Part shown: positions 1 to 5,224 of the stretch, piece after piece
How the letters are laid out: each line of letters opens with the position of its first letter
How positions within the stretch are numbered: position 1 is the stretch's first letter
From: Candidatus Nanopelagicaceae bacterium
GTDB taxonomy: Bacteria > Actinomycetota > Actinomycetes > Nanopelagicales > Nanopelagicaceae
Assembly (NCBI GenBank): GCA_947489825.1
Contig: CANLFL010000038.1
Span: forward strand, 1-7,314
Length of the DNA: 7,314 bases
Direction of reading: 5' to 3'
Program-made: the position numbers and the translations under genes
Notes under the pieces: model-generated
Told to the model about the DNA's origin: nothing
Database searches by the model: none
Seen by the model: the letters and a program-made list of their open reading frames with translations, nothing else

Positions 1-4
1 CACA
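1..4 (+). tRNA. Probable 3' end of a tRNA cut by the window edge
   Basis: The first four bases correspond to the last acceptor-stem bases and the discriminator A of the tRNA at 3478-3551. The match continues for 49 bases through the terminator. I infer that a related tRNA gene ends here. Nothing of its body is visible, so its identity cannot be read. Confidence 0.4.
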
Positions 5-49
5 CGCTTCGTCAGAGGCTCTGGGATTTAGTCACCTAGAGCCTCTTTC
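1..49 (+). repeat. Direct repeat, left copy: tRNA tail plus terminator
   Basis: Bases 1-49 match 3548-3596 at 47 of 49 positions; the differences are at 37-38 (TA here, CG in the other copy). The match may extend left beyond the window. The two copies bracket the whole hydrolase operon. Confidence 0.9.
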
Positions 50-53
50 TTTT
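14..53 (+). terminator. Rho-independent terminator after an upstream tRNA
   Basis: AGAGGCTC (14-21) pairs with GAGCCTCT (39-46). The stem can extend inward through T22-A38, G23-T37, G24-C36 and G25-C35, leaving a loop of about 9 nt. A T-rich tract (TTTCTTTT) follows. The copy at 3561-3596 folds the same way. Confidence 0.8.
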
Positions 54-123
54 ATTGATTCTTAGTGAAGAGCAGGGCGGCTATTTGAGCGCGATTTAGG
101 ACTTTAGTCTGTGTCTATTCTGT

Positions 124-262
124 GAGTATGCGGGTTCATTAGGCCGATAGGTAGCGTGCCTTGTTAAACTTGGGGCATATTGGGTTCGTGATCACCGCTA
201 TCAAAGGCCGCTGGAGGGCTGGCAATTGCCACCGTTGGCGTTCTGCGAAAAGAGGAATCGTT
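124..262 (+). promoter_or_regulatory. Leader with possible RNA structure ahead of the hydrolase operon
   Basis: This stretch before the chosen start at 263 has several pairing options. GGCC-GATAG (142-150) pairs with CTATC-AAA-GGCC (198-209), a 9-bp stem with a 3-nt bulge. Inside it, GTGCC (156-160) can pair with GGCAT (174-178). A perfect 12-bp palindrome, TGGCAATTGCCA, lies at 220-231. Actinobacterial NlpC/P60 genes often carry a c-di-AMP (ydaO) riboswitch, but I could not recognise its conserved segments. No clear sigma-70-type promoter could be placed. It may be a divergent regulatory leader or just 5' UTR. Confidence 0.3.
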
Positions 263-1258
263 GTGTTTAGGTTTTTAGTTGCACTCGCTTTGATTCTGGG
301 ACTTAGCCCTGGGGTGGCTCAGGCTGCGCCATCGGTGGAGAGTGTGCAAAACGAGGTCGATCGCTTACGTACCTTGGCGGCTGAAAAGTTTGAGGATGCT
401 AACGAGGCGACTATTCGCATCAAGGCTCTGGAGCGCGAGACGGGTGCGCTGGAAAGTCGGGAAGCGGTCCTGCGTAAGGAGCTCGATGCAGCCAGTGCGA
501 CCTTATCTCGCATCGCAATCTCGCAGTACACAGCCGGTGGATTTGGCCAGGGCTTTGACCTGCTCTTCTCTTCTGATCCCGCCAAGTATCTTTCAGATGC
601 AGGGGTTATGGATTTACTTGCGCGAAATTACTCGACGCAGTTACGTGAGTATGCAACGACAAAGCAGAAGGTAGAAGCTTCACAGTTAGTTGTGGCAGAT
701 CGAACTGCGCAGTTGCGGGCAGAGCGAGAAAAGCTCAATAAGCAGGTTGCGAACGCGAAGGCTGATTTAGCAAAAGCAGAGAAGCTCCTTAAGGGTTTAA
801 AGAAGGAAGATCGTGAACGCCTGGCTCGGGAAGAGGCTGCGCGCGAGAATGCGATTTATGATGCATCAAAGAAATATGCTGCCGGCTACAAAGGTGATAA
901 CTCGCGCGGATCTAAGGCGTTGAAGTACGCGCTTATGCAAGTTGGTGATGTCTATGTATGGGCTGCTGCAGGTCCTACGCGCTGGGATTGTTCAGGACTC
1001 ACAATGCGTGCATTCCAGCAGGCGGGTGTTTCACTTCCGCACTCATCGCGCATTCAAATTAAATATGGAAAGTCGGTTTCAGTCGGATCTTTAAAGCCCG
1101 GAGATCTACTCTTCTTTGGTAAGCCAATTAGCCATGTCTCGATGTATATGGGTGGTGGAAAAATGGTCCAGGCACCTCGTCCAGGTAAGAGAGTGGAAGT
1201 AGTGAAGTTTGTCACGATGTTTGGACGTAAACCTTTTGTAGGCGCGCGTAGACTATGA
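263..1258 (+). CDS. Secreted NlpC/P60 peptidoglycan hydrolase with N-terminal coiled coil
   Basis: Likely a cell-wall endopeptidase that cuts peptide stems of peptidoglycan outside the membrane. From the GTG at 263 the protein is 331 residues. It has a signal peptide (about 1-21, ending AQA), a charged coiled-coil region (about 24-190) and a C-terminal NlpC/P60 domain (about 217-331). Cys243 in DCSGL, His291 in SHVSMYMG and Gln303 in VQAP sit where the family's catalytic triad lies; the His-to-third-residue spacing of 12 matches Spr and RipA. Gln as the third residue differs from the His or Glu of those enzymes. The start at 263 is chosen because AGAGGA (251-256) lies 6 nt upstream and a normal signal peptide follows; in-frame TTG at 161 or GTG at 188 would add a long tail and lack a ribosome site. 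Its stop overlaps the next start by 4 nt (ATGA). Confidence 0.9.
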   Translation: MFRFLVALALILGLSPGVAQAAPSVESVQNEVDRLRTLAAEKFEDANEATIRIKALERETGALESREAVLRKELDAASATLSRIAISQYTAGGFGQGFDLLFSSDPAKYLSDAGVMDLLARNYSTQLREYATTKQKVEASQLVVADRTAQLRAEREKLNKQVANAKADLAKAEKLLKGLKKEDRERLAREEAARENAIYDASKKYAAGYKGDNSRGSKALKYALMQVGDVYVWAAAGPTRWDCSGLTMRAFQQAGVSLPHSSRIQIKYGKSVSVGSLKPGDLLFFGKPISHVSMYMGGGKMVQAPRPGKRVEVVKFVTMFGRKPFVGARRL

Positions 1259-2463
1259 AGGTGAAAATTAGTTCGCTTCTAATTCTCGTACTTGTTGGTG
1301 GGCTATTTCTGCCGAGTCAGCCTGCTTTCTCGGCTACTCCTAAGCCAACGCTGGCCCAGATTGAGGCGGCGAAGAAGGCAGAGGCTGCGAAGAAGAAGAT
1401 CGCAGCCGATGCTCTCAAGAAATTAGAAAGTGCACGTGGCAACCTCAAGGCGTTGACAGCAATTGCCAATGCTGCGCGGGCGAAATATGTGGCGGCACAA
1501 CGAGAGTTAGTTGTGGCTACAGCGAAGTCACTTGCTGCGACGAAGGCATATGACGAGGCGGCAGCGTCTGTTGCATATACACATCGTGAGATTGGCAAGT
1601 TAGCTCTTCACGCATATACATCAGGTGGCGGAGTGAGCAACCTGGAGGCAGTCTTAAGTGCAAGTGGGCCACAGGACATGATTGACCGCCTCTCAACAAT
1701 TGAAAATTTAGGTGTAAAAAATAAGACAGCGCTGACGCGATTTAAGGCGGCTGAGCAGATCGCACAAGCGGCCAAGGTAGTAGCAGATGCTGCAAAGGAA
1801 GAGCAGCGAGTTGTCACAGTGCGCGTTGCTGCTGCTAAGAAGGAAGCCGATGATTCAGAGGCTGAGCAGAAGAAAGAGGTAGATAAGCTGCAGGCGGTGC
1901 AGGATAAGTTGCAACGAGATTTAGCATCTGCCAAGAAAGTTCGAGTTACTTTAGAGCAACAGAGACAGCTTGCGATTTTGGAAGAAGCTCGCGCAAATGA
2001 AGCGACAAAAGTTTCAGGTCAATCAAAGATTTGGAAAGGCGGCGGGCCATCTGGTGTGAGCGCATCTCGCACAACTGAGGCGGTAAGGCTCAAGGCCGTT
2101 GAATTTGCAAAGCGTCAGGTATTAGCGGGTAAGCCTTATGTGTGGGGAGATGAAGGTCCGAATACTTTCGACTGTTCTGGGCTCGTCTATGCCGCTTATA
2201 AATCAGCAGGACTTGGTTGGCCGAACTGGGATCGCCTGAACTCTGGCTTGTATTACACATATACAAAGCAGATTCCTTTATCGGAGATGCAACCTGGCGA
2301 CCTGCTTTTCTATTCCTATGACGGAACGATCAGCAAAATTCACCACATGAGTATCTACGCCGGTAACGAGATGATGTGGGAAGCGCGATCAACAAAGAGC
2401 GGTTTGAAATATTCAAATATCTACAGTATGCCCGGCATGATGCCGTATGCAGGAAGGGTGTAG
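1255..2463 (+). CDS. Secreted NlpC/P60 peptidoglycan hydrolase, RipA-like, with long coiled coil
   Basis: A 402-residue paralogue of the preceding gene. It has a signal peptide (about 1-27, ending FSA), a very Ala/Lys/Glu-rich coiled coil (about 35-250), a Gly/Ser-containing linker and an NlpC/P60 domain (about 275-402). Cys307 in FDCSGL, His364 in HMSIYAG and Glu376 in MWEAR form the expected triad. Glu in third place matches the Cys-His-Glu triad known for mycobacterial RipA. The coiled coil holds a YTSGG..LEAVLSA..P segment also recognisable in the upstream protein (YTAGG..FDLLFSSDP), which supports duplication of a whole two-domain ancestor. The start ATG overlaps the upstream stop, so translational coupling is likely; no strong ribosome site is visible. 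The coiled coil probably restrains or positions the catalytic domain, as in PcsB/CwlO-type hydrolases (inference). Confidence 0.9.
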   Translation: MKVKISSLLILVLVGGLFLPSQPAFSATPKPTLAQIEAAKKAEAAKKKIAADALKKLESARGNLKALTAIANAARAKYVAAQRELVVATAKSLAATKAYDEAAASVAYTHREIGKLALHAYTSGGGVSNLEAVLSASGPQDMIDRLSTIENLGVKNKTALTRFKAAEQIAQAAKVVADAAKEEQRVVTVRVAAAKKEADDSEAEQKKEVDKLQAVQDKLQRDLASAKKVRVTLEQQRQLAILEEARANEATKVSGQSKIWKGGGPSGVSASRTTEAVRLKAVEFAKRQVLAGKPYVWGDEGPNTFDCSGLVYAAYKSAGLGWPNWDRLNSGLYYTYTKQIPLSEMQPGDLLFYSYDGTISKIHHMSIYAGNEMMWEARSTKSGLKYSNIYSMPGMMPYAGRV

Positions 2464-2467
2464 TTAA

Positions 2468-3283
2468 GTGAAAGAGTTAAGAAATCGCAAGGTGATCGGT
2501 GGCATTGTTGCCACACTTCTGCTTCTTGGGGCAAATCCAGCAAGTGGTGCAGGGCAAGACATTGGATCTCTCTCACATGTCCATAGCGTGCGCGCTTTTG
2601 GCGATCAGGTAATTCTCGGAACTCATGAGGGACTTTTCCGATATGTTGATGAGAAAAGTGTTCTCCTCATTGGCAAAGAGATATTCGACGTCATGGGTTT
2701 AGCAGTCTTAGATAAGAAACTCTACGCAAGTGGACACCCAGGATCGGCTTCTAACTTGCCGCAACCTGTGGGGCTACTTTCTTCAGCAGATGGTGGAAAG
2801 AGTTGGAAGAAATTGGGGTTGCAAGGGGAAGTTGATTTTCATCTTTTGGAGACTGCTGGCGCTGATATGTATGGCGTTGATTCAAGTAGCGGTGATCTCC
2901 TTTACTCCAGCAATGCGGGAAAGAAGTGGACGAGTCGAGGCAAGAATTTAGTGAGTGATATTGCGGTTAACCCCGGCAAAGTCGGGTCCGCACTTGCATT
3001 GCGTGATGGGAAGTTGATTTCAACGCAGAATTCATTTACCAAGATGCGTGCTGTTGATTCTGCGCTGACATTTTCTTCACTTGATTGGCTCTCAGATAGC
3101 TTGCTCGCCACATCGGGCAAGAGCCTCTATCGATCTGGTGATCTTGGTCTGACATGGAAGAAGATGAGTGATTTTCCGGAGGCCACATCCACTGTGACGC
3201 AATCTTCTAAGATCATCGCAGTTGTGGCTGGAAATTCAATTTACAAGTCAACAGATGGCGGCAAAACCTTTAAGAAGATGTAG
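2468..3283 (+). CDS. Secreted Asp-box (BNR repeat) beta-propeller protein
   Basis: A 271-residue protein with an N-terminal signal peptide (about 1-28, hydrophobic run then ASGA). It carries four Asp-box-type repeats: SADGGKSW (106-113), SNAGKKW (147-153), SGDLGLTW (223-230) and STDGGKTF (261-268). Such repeats mark beta-propellers of the sialidase, Ycf48 and VPS10 kinds. Database names for similar proteins include exo-alpha-sialidase or F510_1955-family glycosylhydrolase, but I see no sialidase active-site signature such as an early arginine FRIP motif, so enzymatic activity is not supported. The GTG start follows AGGAAGGG (2451-2458) by 9 nt. It lies 4 nt after the second hydrolase, so it is the last gene of the operon and probably works in the cell envelope with the hydrolases. 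Confidence 0.8.
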   Translation: MKELRNRKVIGGIVATLLLLGANPASGAGQDIGSLSHVHSVRAFGDQVILGTHEGLFRYVDEKSVLLIGKEIFDVMGLAVLDKKLYASGHPGSASNLPQPVGLLSSADGGKSWKKLGLQGEVDFHLLETAGADMYGVDSSSGDLLYSSNAGKKWTSRGKNLVSDIAVNPGKVGSALALRDGKLISTQNSFTKMRAVDSALTFSSLDWLSDSLLATSGKSLYRSGDLGLTWKKMSDFPEATSTVTQSSKIIAVVAGNSIYKSTDGGKTFKKM

Positions 3284-3310
3284 CACTGCTTGCACAAGCC
3301 TATTAGGCGG

Positions 3311-3347
3311 AAAAAAAGACCTGCAGTATGACCTGCAGGTCTTTTTC
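3311..3347 (+). terminator. Strong rho-independent terminator of the hydrolase operon
   Basis: AAAAAGACCTGCAG (3313-3326) pairs perfectly with CTGCAGGTCTTTTT (3333-3346) around a 6-nt loop. The A-rich and T-rich arms make it usable in both directions. It lies 28 nt after the propeller gene's stop. Confidence 0.92.
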
Positions 3348-3349
3348 TT

Positions 3350-3366
3350 GCACTCCATTGACTCCG
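3350..3366 (+). repeat. 17-nt copy of part of the tRNA anticodon arm
   Basis: Sixteen of 17 bases match 3501-3517 inside the tRNA, including the exact 13-mer TCCATTGACTCCG (3354-3366 and 3505-3517). The two copies are 151 bp apart. Downstream, GTTG, TCG and CACCA follow in the same order in both places with gaps, so this may be the remains of a tRNA 3' half. Confidence 0.6.
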
Positions 3367-3438
3367 AGTTGCAATCGTAGCACCACGTTCAGAGACTTTT
3401 CAGAATGTCATTTTTATCCACCACCGATTAGTTCGAGA

Positions 3439-3467
3439 GTCAACAACTTCTGAACTCACTCTAGGTT
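3439..3467 (+). promoter_or_regulatory. Possible promoter of the tRNA gene
   Basis: TAGGTT at 3462-3467 fits an actinobacterial -10 (TANNNT), and the tRNA begins 10 nt later. The hexamer 17 nt further upstream, GTCAAC at 3439-3444, is only a weak -35. Confidence 0.35.
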
Positions 3468-3477
3468 GCGCACGCGT

Positions 3478-3551
3478 GTGGCTGTAGCTCAACGGATAGA
3501 GCATTCCATTGACTCCGGAGATGGTTGTGGGTTCGAATCCCACCAGTCACA
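3478..3551 (+). tRNA. tRNA gene with Arg-like body and irregular anticodon arm; possible pseudo-tRNA
   Basis: The acceptor stem GTGGCTG/CAGTCAC (one G-T pair), D arm GCTC-AACGGATA-GAGC and T arm GTGGG-TTCGAAT-CCCAC are all intact. The discriminator is A and no CCA is encoded. The D loop, with GGATAGAGC and A20, resembles tRNA-Arg. The central part is irregular. Canonical spacing gives stem TTCCA/CGGAG with an A-C mismatch, loop TTGACTC (anticodon GAC, Val) with an unusual T37, and a 6-nt variable loop. The bases CTCCGGA would form a good Arg-CCG loop, but the flanks at that register do not pair. A stronger 5-bp stem CCATT/GATGG leaves a 9-nt loop. The identity is therefore ambiguous and function is doubtful. 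Confidence 0.7.
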
Positions 3552-3596
3552 CGCTTCGTCAGAGGCTCTGGGATTTAGTCACCCGGAGCCTCTTTC
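3548..3596 (+). repeat. Direct repeat, right copy: tRNA tail plus terminator
   Basis: This is the partner of bases 1-49. It begins within the acceptor stem of the tRNA at 3478-3551 and runs through the terminator hairpin. Similarity stops at 3597. Confidence 0.9.
3561..3596 (+). terminator. Terminator of the tRNA gene
   Basis: AGAGGCTC (3561-3568) pairs with GAGCCTCT (3586-3593). The stem can extend inward through T-G, G-C, G-C and G-C pairs. Only three Ts follow before CACTA, so termination may be weaker than at the left copy. Confidence 0.75.
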
Positions 3597-3628
3597 ACTA
3601 TGCCCAGTTCATCATGATTTCACCCAAT

Positions 3629-3663
3629 GGCTAGGTAAATGGCCTTTTGAGGGTTACCTGGCT
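3629..3663. promoter_or_regulatory. 10-bp inverted repeat upstream of the glutamate dehydrogenase gene
   Basis: GGCTAGGTAA (3629-3638) pairs with TTACCTGGCT (3654-3663), with two G-T pairs and a 15-nt spacer. The uninterrupted core is AGGTAA/TTACCT. It ends 16 nt before the chosen ATG. It could be an operator for a dimeric regulator, or a second terminator behind the tRNA because the right arm runs into CTTTTC. Confidence 0.4.
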
Positions 3664-3673
3664 TTTCTACTGT
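3645..3673 (+). promoter_or_regulatory. Possible promoter giving a leaderless glutamate dehydrogenase mRNA
   Basis: TACTGT at 3668-3673 fits TANNNT and is placed so that transcription would start at or next to the ATG at 3680. TTTTGA at 3645-3650 is a weak -35 at 17 nt spacing. The absence of a ribosome site before 3680 fits leaderless initiation, which is common in actinobacteria. Confidence 0.3.
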
Positions 3674-3679
3674 GTGGGA

Positions 3680-4915
3680 ATGGTGCATACAGGTAAATCA
3701 GCATTCGAAGAAGTTAATGAAAAGGTTTCTCAAGCCGGAGAAATCCTTGGCATTAAACCGGGAGTAATTTCAGCGCTAAGTAGCTGTGAACGAGAAGTCA
3801 CTATCTCGATCCCGCTACGTCGAGGGAGCGATATAGAAGTTCTCACCGGATATCGAGTGCAACATTCGAGTGCTCGTGGACCCCGCAAAGGCGGAATCCG
3901 TTTTCATCAAAATGTCGATCTTGATGAAGTCCGCGCACTGGCATCGTTGATGACCTGGAAGACGGCGCTCATTGATGTTCCCTTTGGTGGAGCAAAAGGT
4001 GGCGTTGCTGTCGATGCATCAAAACTATCTCTGATTGAGAAAGAAGAGATAATCAGACGCTGGACGCGATCACTCGTGCACGTTCTTGGACACCATCGTG
4101 ATATCCCAGCACCGGATATGGGAACCGATGCAAGAACAATGGCGTGGCTCATGGATGAGTTCCACAGGCTTGAAGGTTTCCAACCTGCATGTGTTACTGG
4201 AAAACCTGTGGAACTCTTCGGAGCACCTGGTCGCGAAGAGGCAACCGGTCGTGGCGTTGCGAGAATTGCTGCTGCCACTTTAGAAAAGCATGGTGTGAAA
4301 GTTAAGGGCGCTCGCGTTGTTGTACAGGGCTTTGGAAATGTGGGCAGATATGCAGCCCTGGTCTGCCAAGAGCTAGGGATGAAAGTTATTGCGATCTCTG
4401 ATGTCACGGGCGGTATTTCAAATCCTAAGGGAATTGATGTTACAGCGATTTTTACTCACCCGACTCTTGAAACTGTAGAGGGTGTGGAGCGCGTTGATGC
4501 TGGTGATATTTTGCAGATGGAGTGTGAGGTGCTTATCCCGGCTGCGCTGGGTGGCGTTATCACCGAGAATAACTGCGGCAAGATCAATGCAGATTTCATA
4601 ATTGAAGGTGCGAACCAGCCATTGACGATCGCGGCAGATCTAGAGCTGCGCGGGCAGGGCGTCGTTATCGTGCCTGACATTTTGGCAAACTCAGGTGGCG
4701 TGATGGGTTCCTACTTTGAGTGGACGCAGAACATTCAGGAGTTTTCATGGCCAATTGAAAAGTTCCGCAGCGAACTTGATGCGCGCATGGAGAAGGCATT
4801 TGGAAATGTTCATAAGGTGTCAAAGAAATACTCGATTGATCTGCGCACTGCAGCATTTGTAGTTTCAGTGGAGCGAGTGGCACATGCCTTCGAATTGCGA
4901 GGATCGCTAGTTTAA
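3680..4915 (+). CDS. gdhA: Glutamate dehydrogenase (hexameric Glu/Leu/Phe/Val dehydrogenase family)
   Basis: Cytoplasmic enzyme interconverting glutamate with 2-oxoglutarate and ammonium using NAD(P). From the ATG at 3680 it has 411 residues, close to the usual length for the short hexameric class. Lys70 (RKGGIRFH), Lys94 (TWKTAL), Lys106 (PFGGAKGG) and Asp146 (PAPDMGTD) have the same spacing as Lys89, Lys113, Lys125 and Asp165 of Clostridium symbiosum glutamate dehydrogenase. The Rossmann motif GFGNVG is at 217-222, and the acidic residue in AISD after the second strand leans towards NAD (inference). The C-terminal motifs EGANQP and ANSGGV..SYFEW are present. In-frame TTG 3647 and GTG 3674 are alternatives, but neither has a ribosome site; ATG 3680 or GTG 3683 fits best. 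The gene stands alone and faces the small minus-strand pair. The symbol gdhA is by function; cofactor choice is not certain. Confidence 0.93.
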   Translation: MVHTGKSAFEEVNEKVSQAGEILGIKPGVISALSSCEREVTISIPLRRGSDIEVLTGYRVQHSSARGPRKGGIRFHQNVDLDEVRALASLMTWKTALIDVPFGGAKGGVAVDASKLSLIEKEEIIRRWTRSLVHVLGHHRDIPAPDMGTDARTMAWLMDEFHRLEGFQPACVTGKPVELFGAPGREEATGRGVARIAAATLEKHGVKVKGARVVVQGFGNVGRYAALVCQELGMKVIAISDVTGGISNPKGIDVTAIFTHPTLETVEGVERVDAGDILQMECEVLIPAALGGVITENNCGKINADFIIEGANQPLTIAADLELRGQGVVIVPDILANSGGVMGSYFEWTQNIQEFSWPIEKFRSELDARMEKAFGNVHKVSKKYSIDLRTAAFVVSVERVAHAFELRGSLV

Positions 4916-4947
4916 ATCGCTGCGGTGCTAGTCAAGCAGACCGATTT
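4914..4947. terminator. Bidirectional terminator-like hairpin between convergent genes
   Basis: AAATCG-CTGC (4914-4923) pairs with GCAG-AC-CGATTT (4936-4947), with a 2-nt bulge and a 12-nt loop. It begins inside the stop codon of the dehydrogenase gene and ends 2 nt before the stop of the minus-strand gene, so it could serve both. Confidence 0.6.
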
Positions 4948-4949
4948 AA

Positions 4950-5183
4950 TTAGGCGGATTTTTGACGTTCTTCAAGCAGCGCAAGCTGGATGAGCTCTTG
5001 CTCTTGTAGATCAATGGCACGACGGGTGCGACTGATGCGTAGGCGATCTTCGCCTTCGAATTCATAGTCGTGACGATCAGAAGTTCCAAATATGCGAAAT
5101 CTGTTTAGCGCTGAAGAAATGTCCATGGCGAAATCATCTGGCATAAAGGTTTTCAGGGGTTGAGCAGTGAGTGAATGGCGCAT
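4950..5183 (-). CDS. Small conserved-looking hypothetical protein, 77 residues
   Basis: I do not recognise this protein. It has no signal peptide, membrane segment or cysteine motif. The middle is mixed (residues about 25-50, with FRIFGTSDRHDYEFEGED). The end (about 46-77) is charged and probably helical, rich in Arg, Glu, Gln and Leu. Evidence that it is real is its position as the second gene of a minus-strand pair, 41 nt after the zinc-ribbon stop, ending 2 nt before a terminator hairpin shared with the convergent dehydrogenase gene. The ribosome site before the ATG at 5183 is weak (AAGAGA very close to the start); the internal ATG at residue 14 is an alternative with no better site. Confidence 0.6.
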   Translation of the reverse strand: MRHSLTAQPLKTFMPDDFAMDISSALNRFRIFGTSDRHDYEFEGEDRLRISRTRRAIDLQEQELIQLALLEERQKSA

Positions 5184-5224
5184 GATCTCTTGATGAAGAG
5201 CGGTGCGGAGATTTCTCTCTGCGG

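Noticed and set aside
124..262. c-di-AMP (ydaO) riboswitch upstream of the first hydrolase gene
   Set aside because: Family context made it likely, and the end of the leader (GGCGTT) is faintly similar, but the conserved GGGTGAAT-like and CAGCTAACC-like segments are missing. It is kept only as an unassigned leader.
161..1258. Longer form of the first hydrolase starting at TTG 161
   Set aside because: No ribosome site precedes it, and the extra 34 residues would sit before a complete signal peptide. GTG 263 has AGAGGA at proper spacing.
1317..1934. Minus-strand Ala/Ser/Cys-rich frames inside the second hydrolase gene
   Set aside because: They are shadows of the Ala/Lys-rich coiled-coil codons on the plus strand, with no start signals of their own.
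2468..3283. Functional sialidase
   Set aside because: Only Asp-box repeats support the name. They are structural, and the catalytic arginine triad and FRIP motif are not evident.
1..3596. Active genomic island or integrative element at the tRNA
   Set aside because: The repeat is suggestive, but there is no integrase, excisionase, transposase or phage-like gene between the copies, and the genes inside are ordinary cell-wall functions.
3466..3696. 76-residue plus-strand frame across the tRNA
   Set aside because: It is the translation of the tRNA and its terminator and overlaps the start of the dehydrogenase gene. It has no ribosome site.
3907..4407. 166-residue minus-strand frame inside the glutamate dehydrogenase gene
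   Set aside because: It lies antisense to strongly conserved dehydrogenase codons and its Ser/Thr/Pro-rich translation looks like a reverse-strand shadow.
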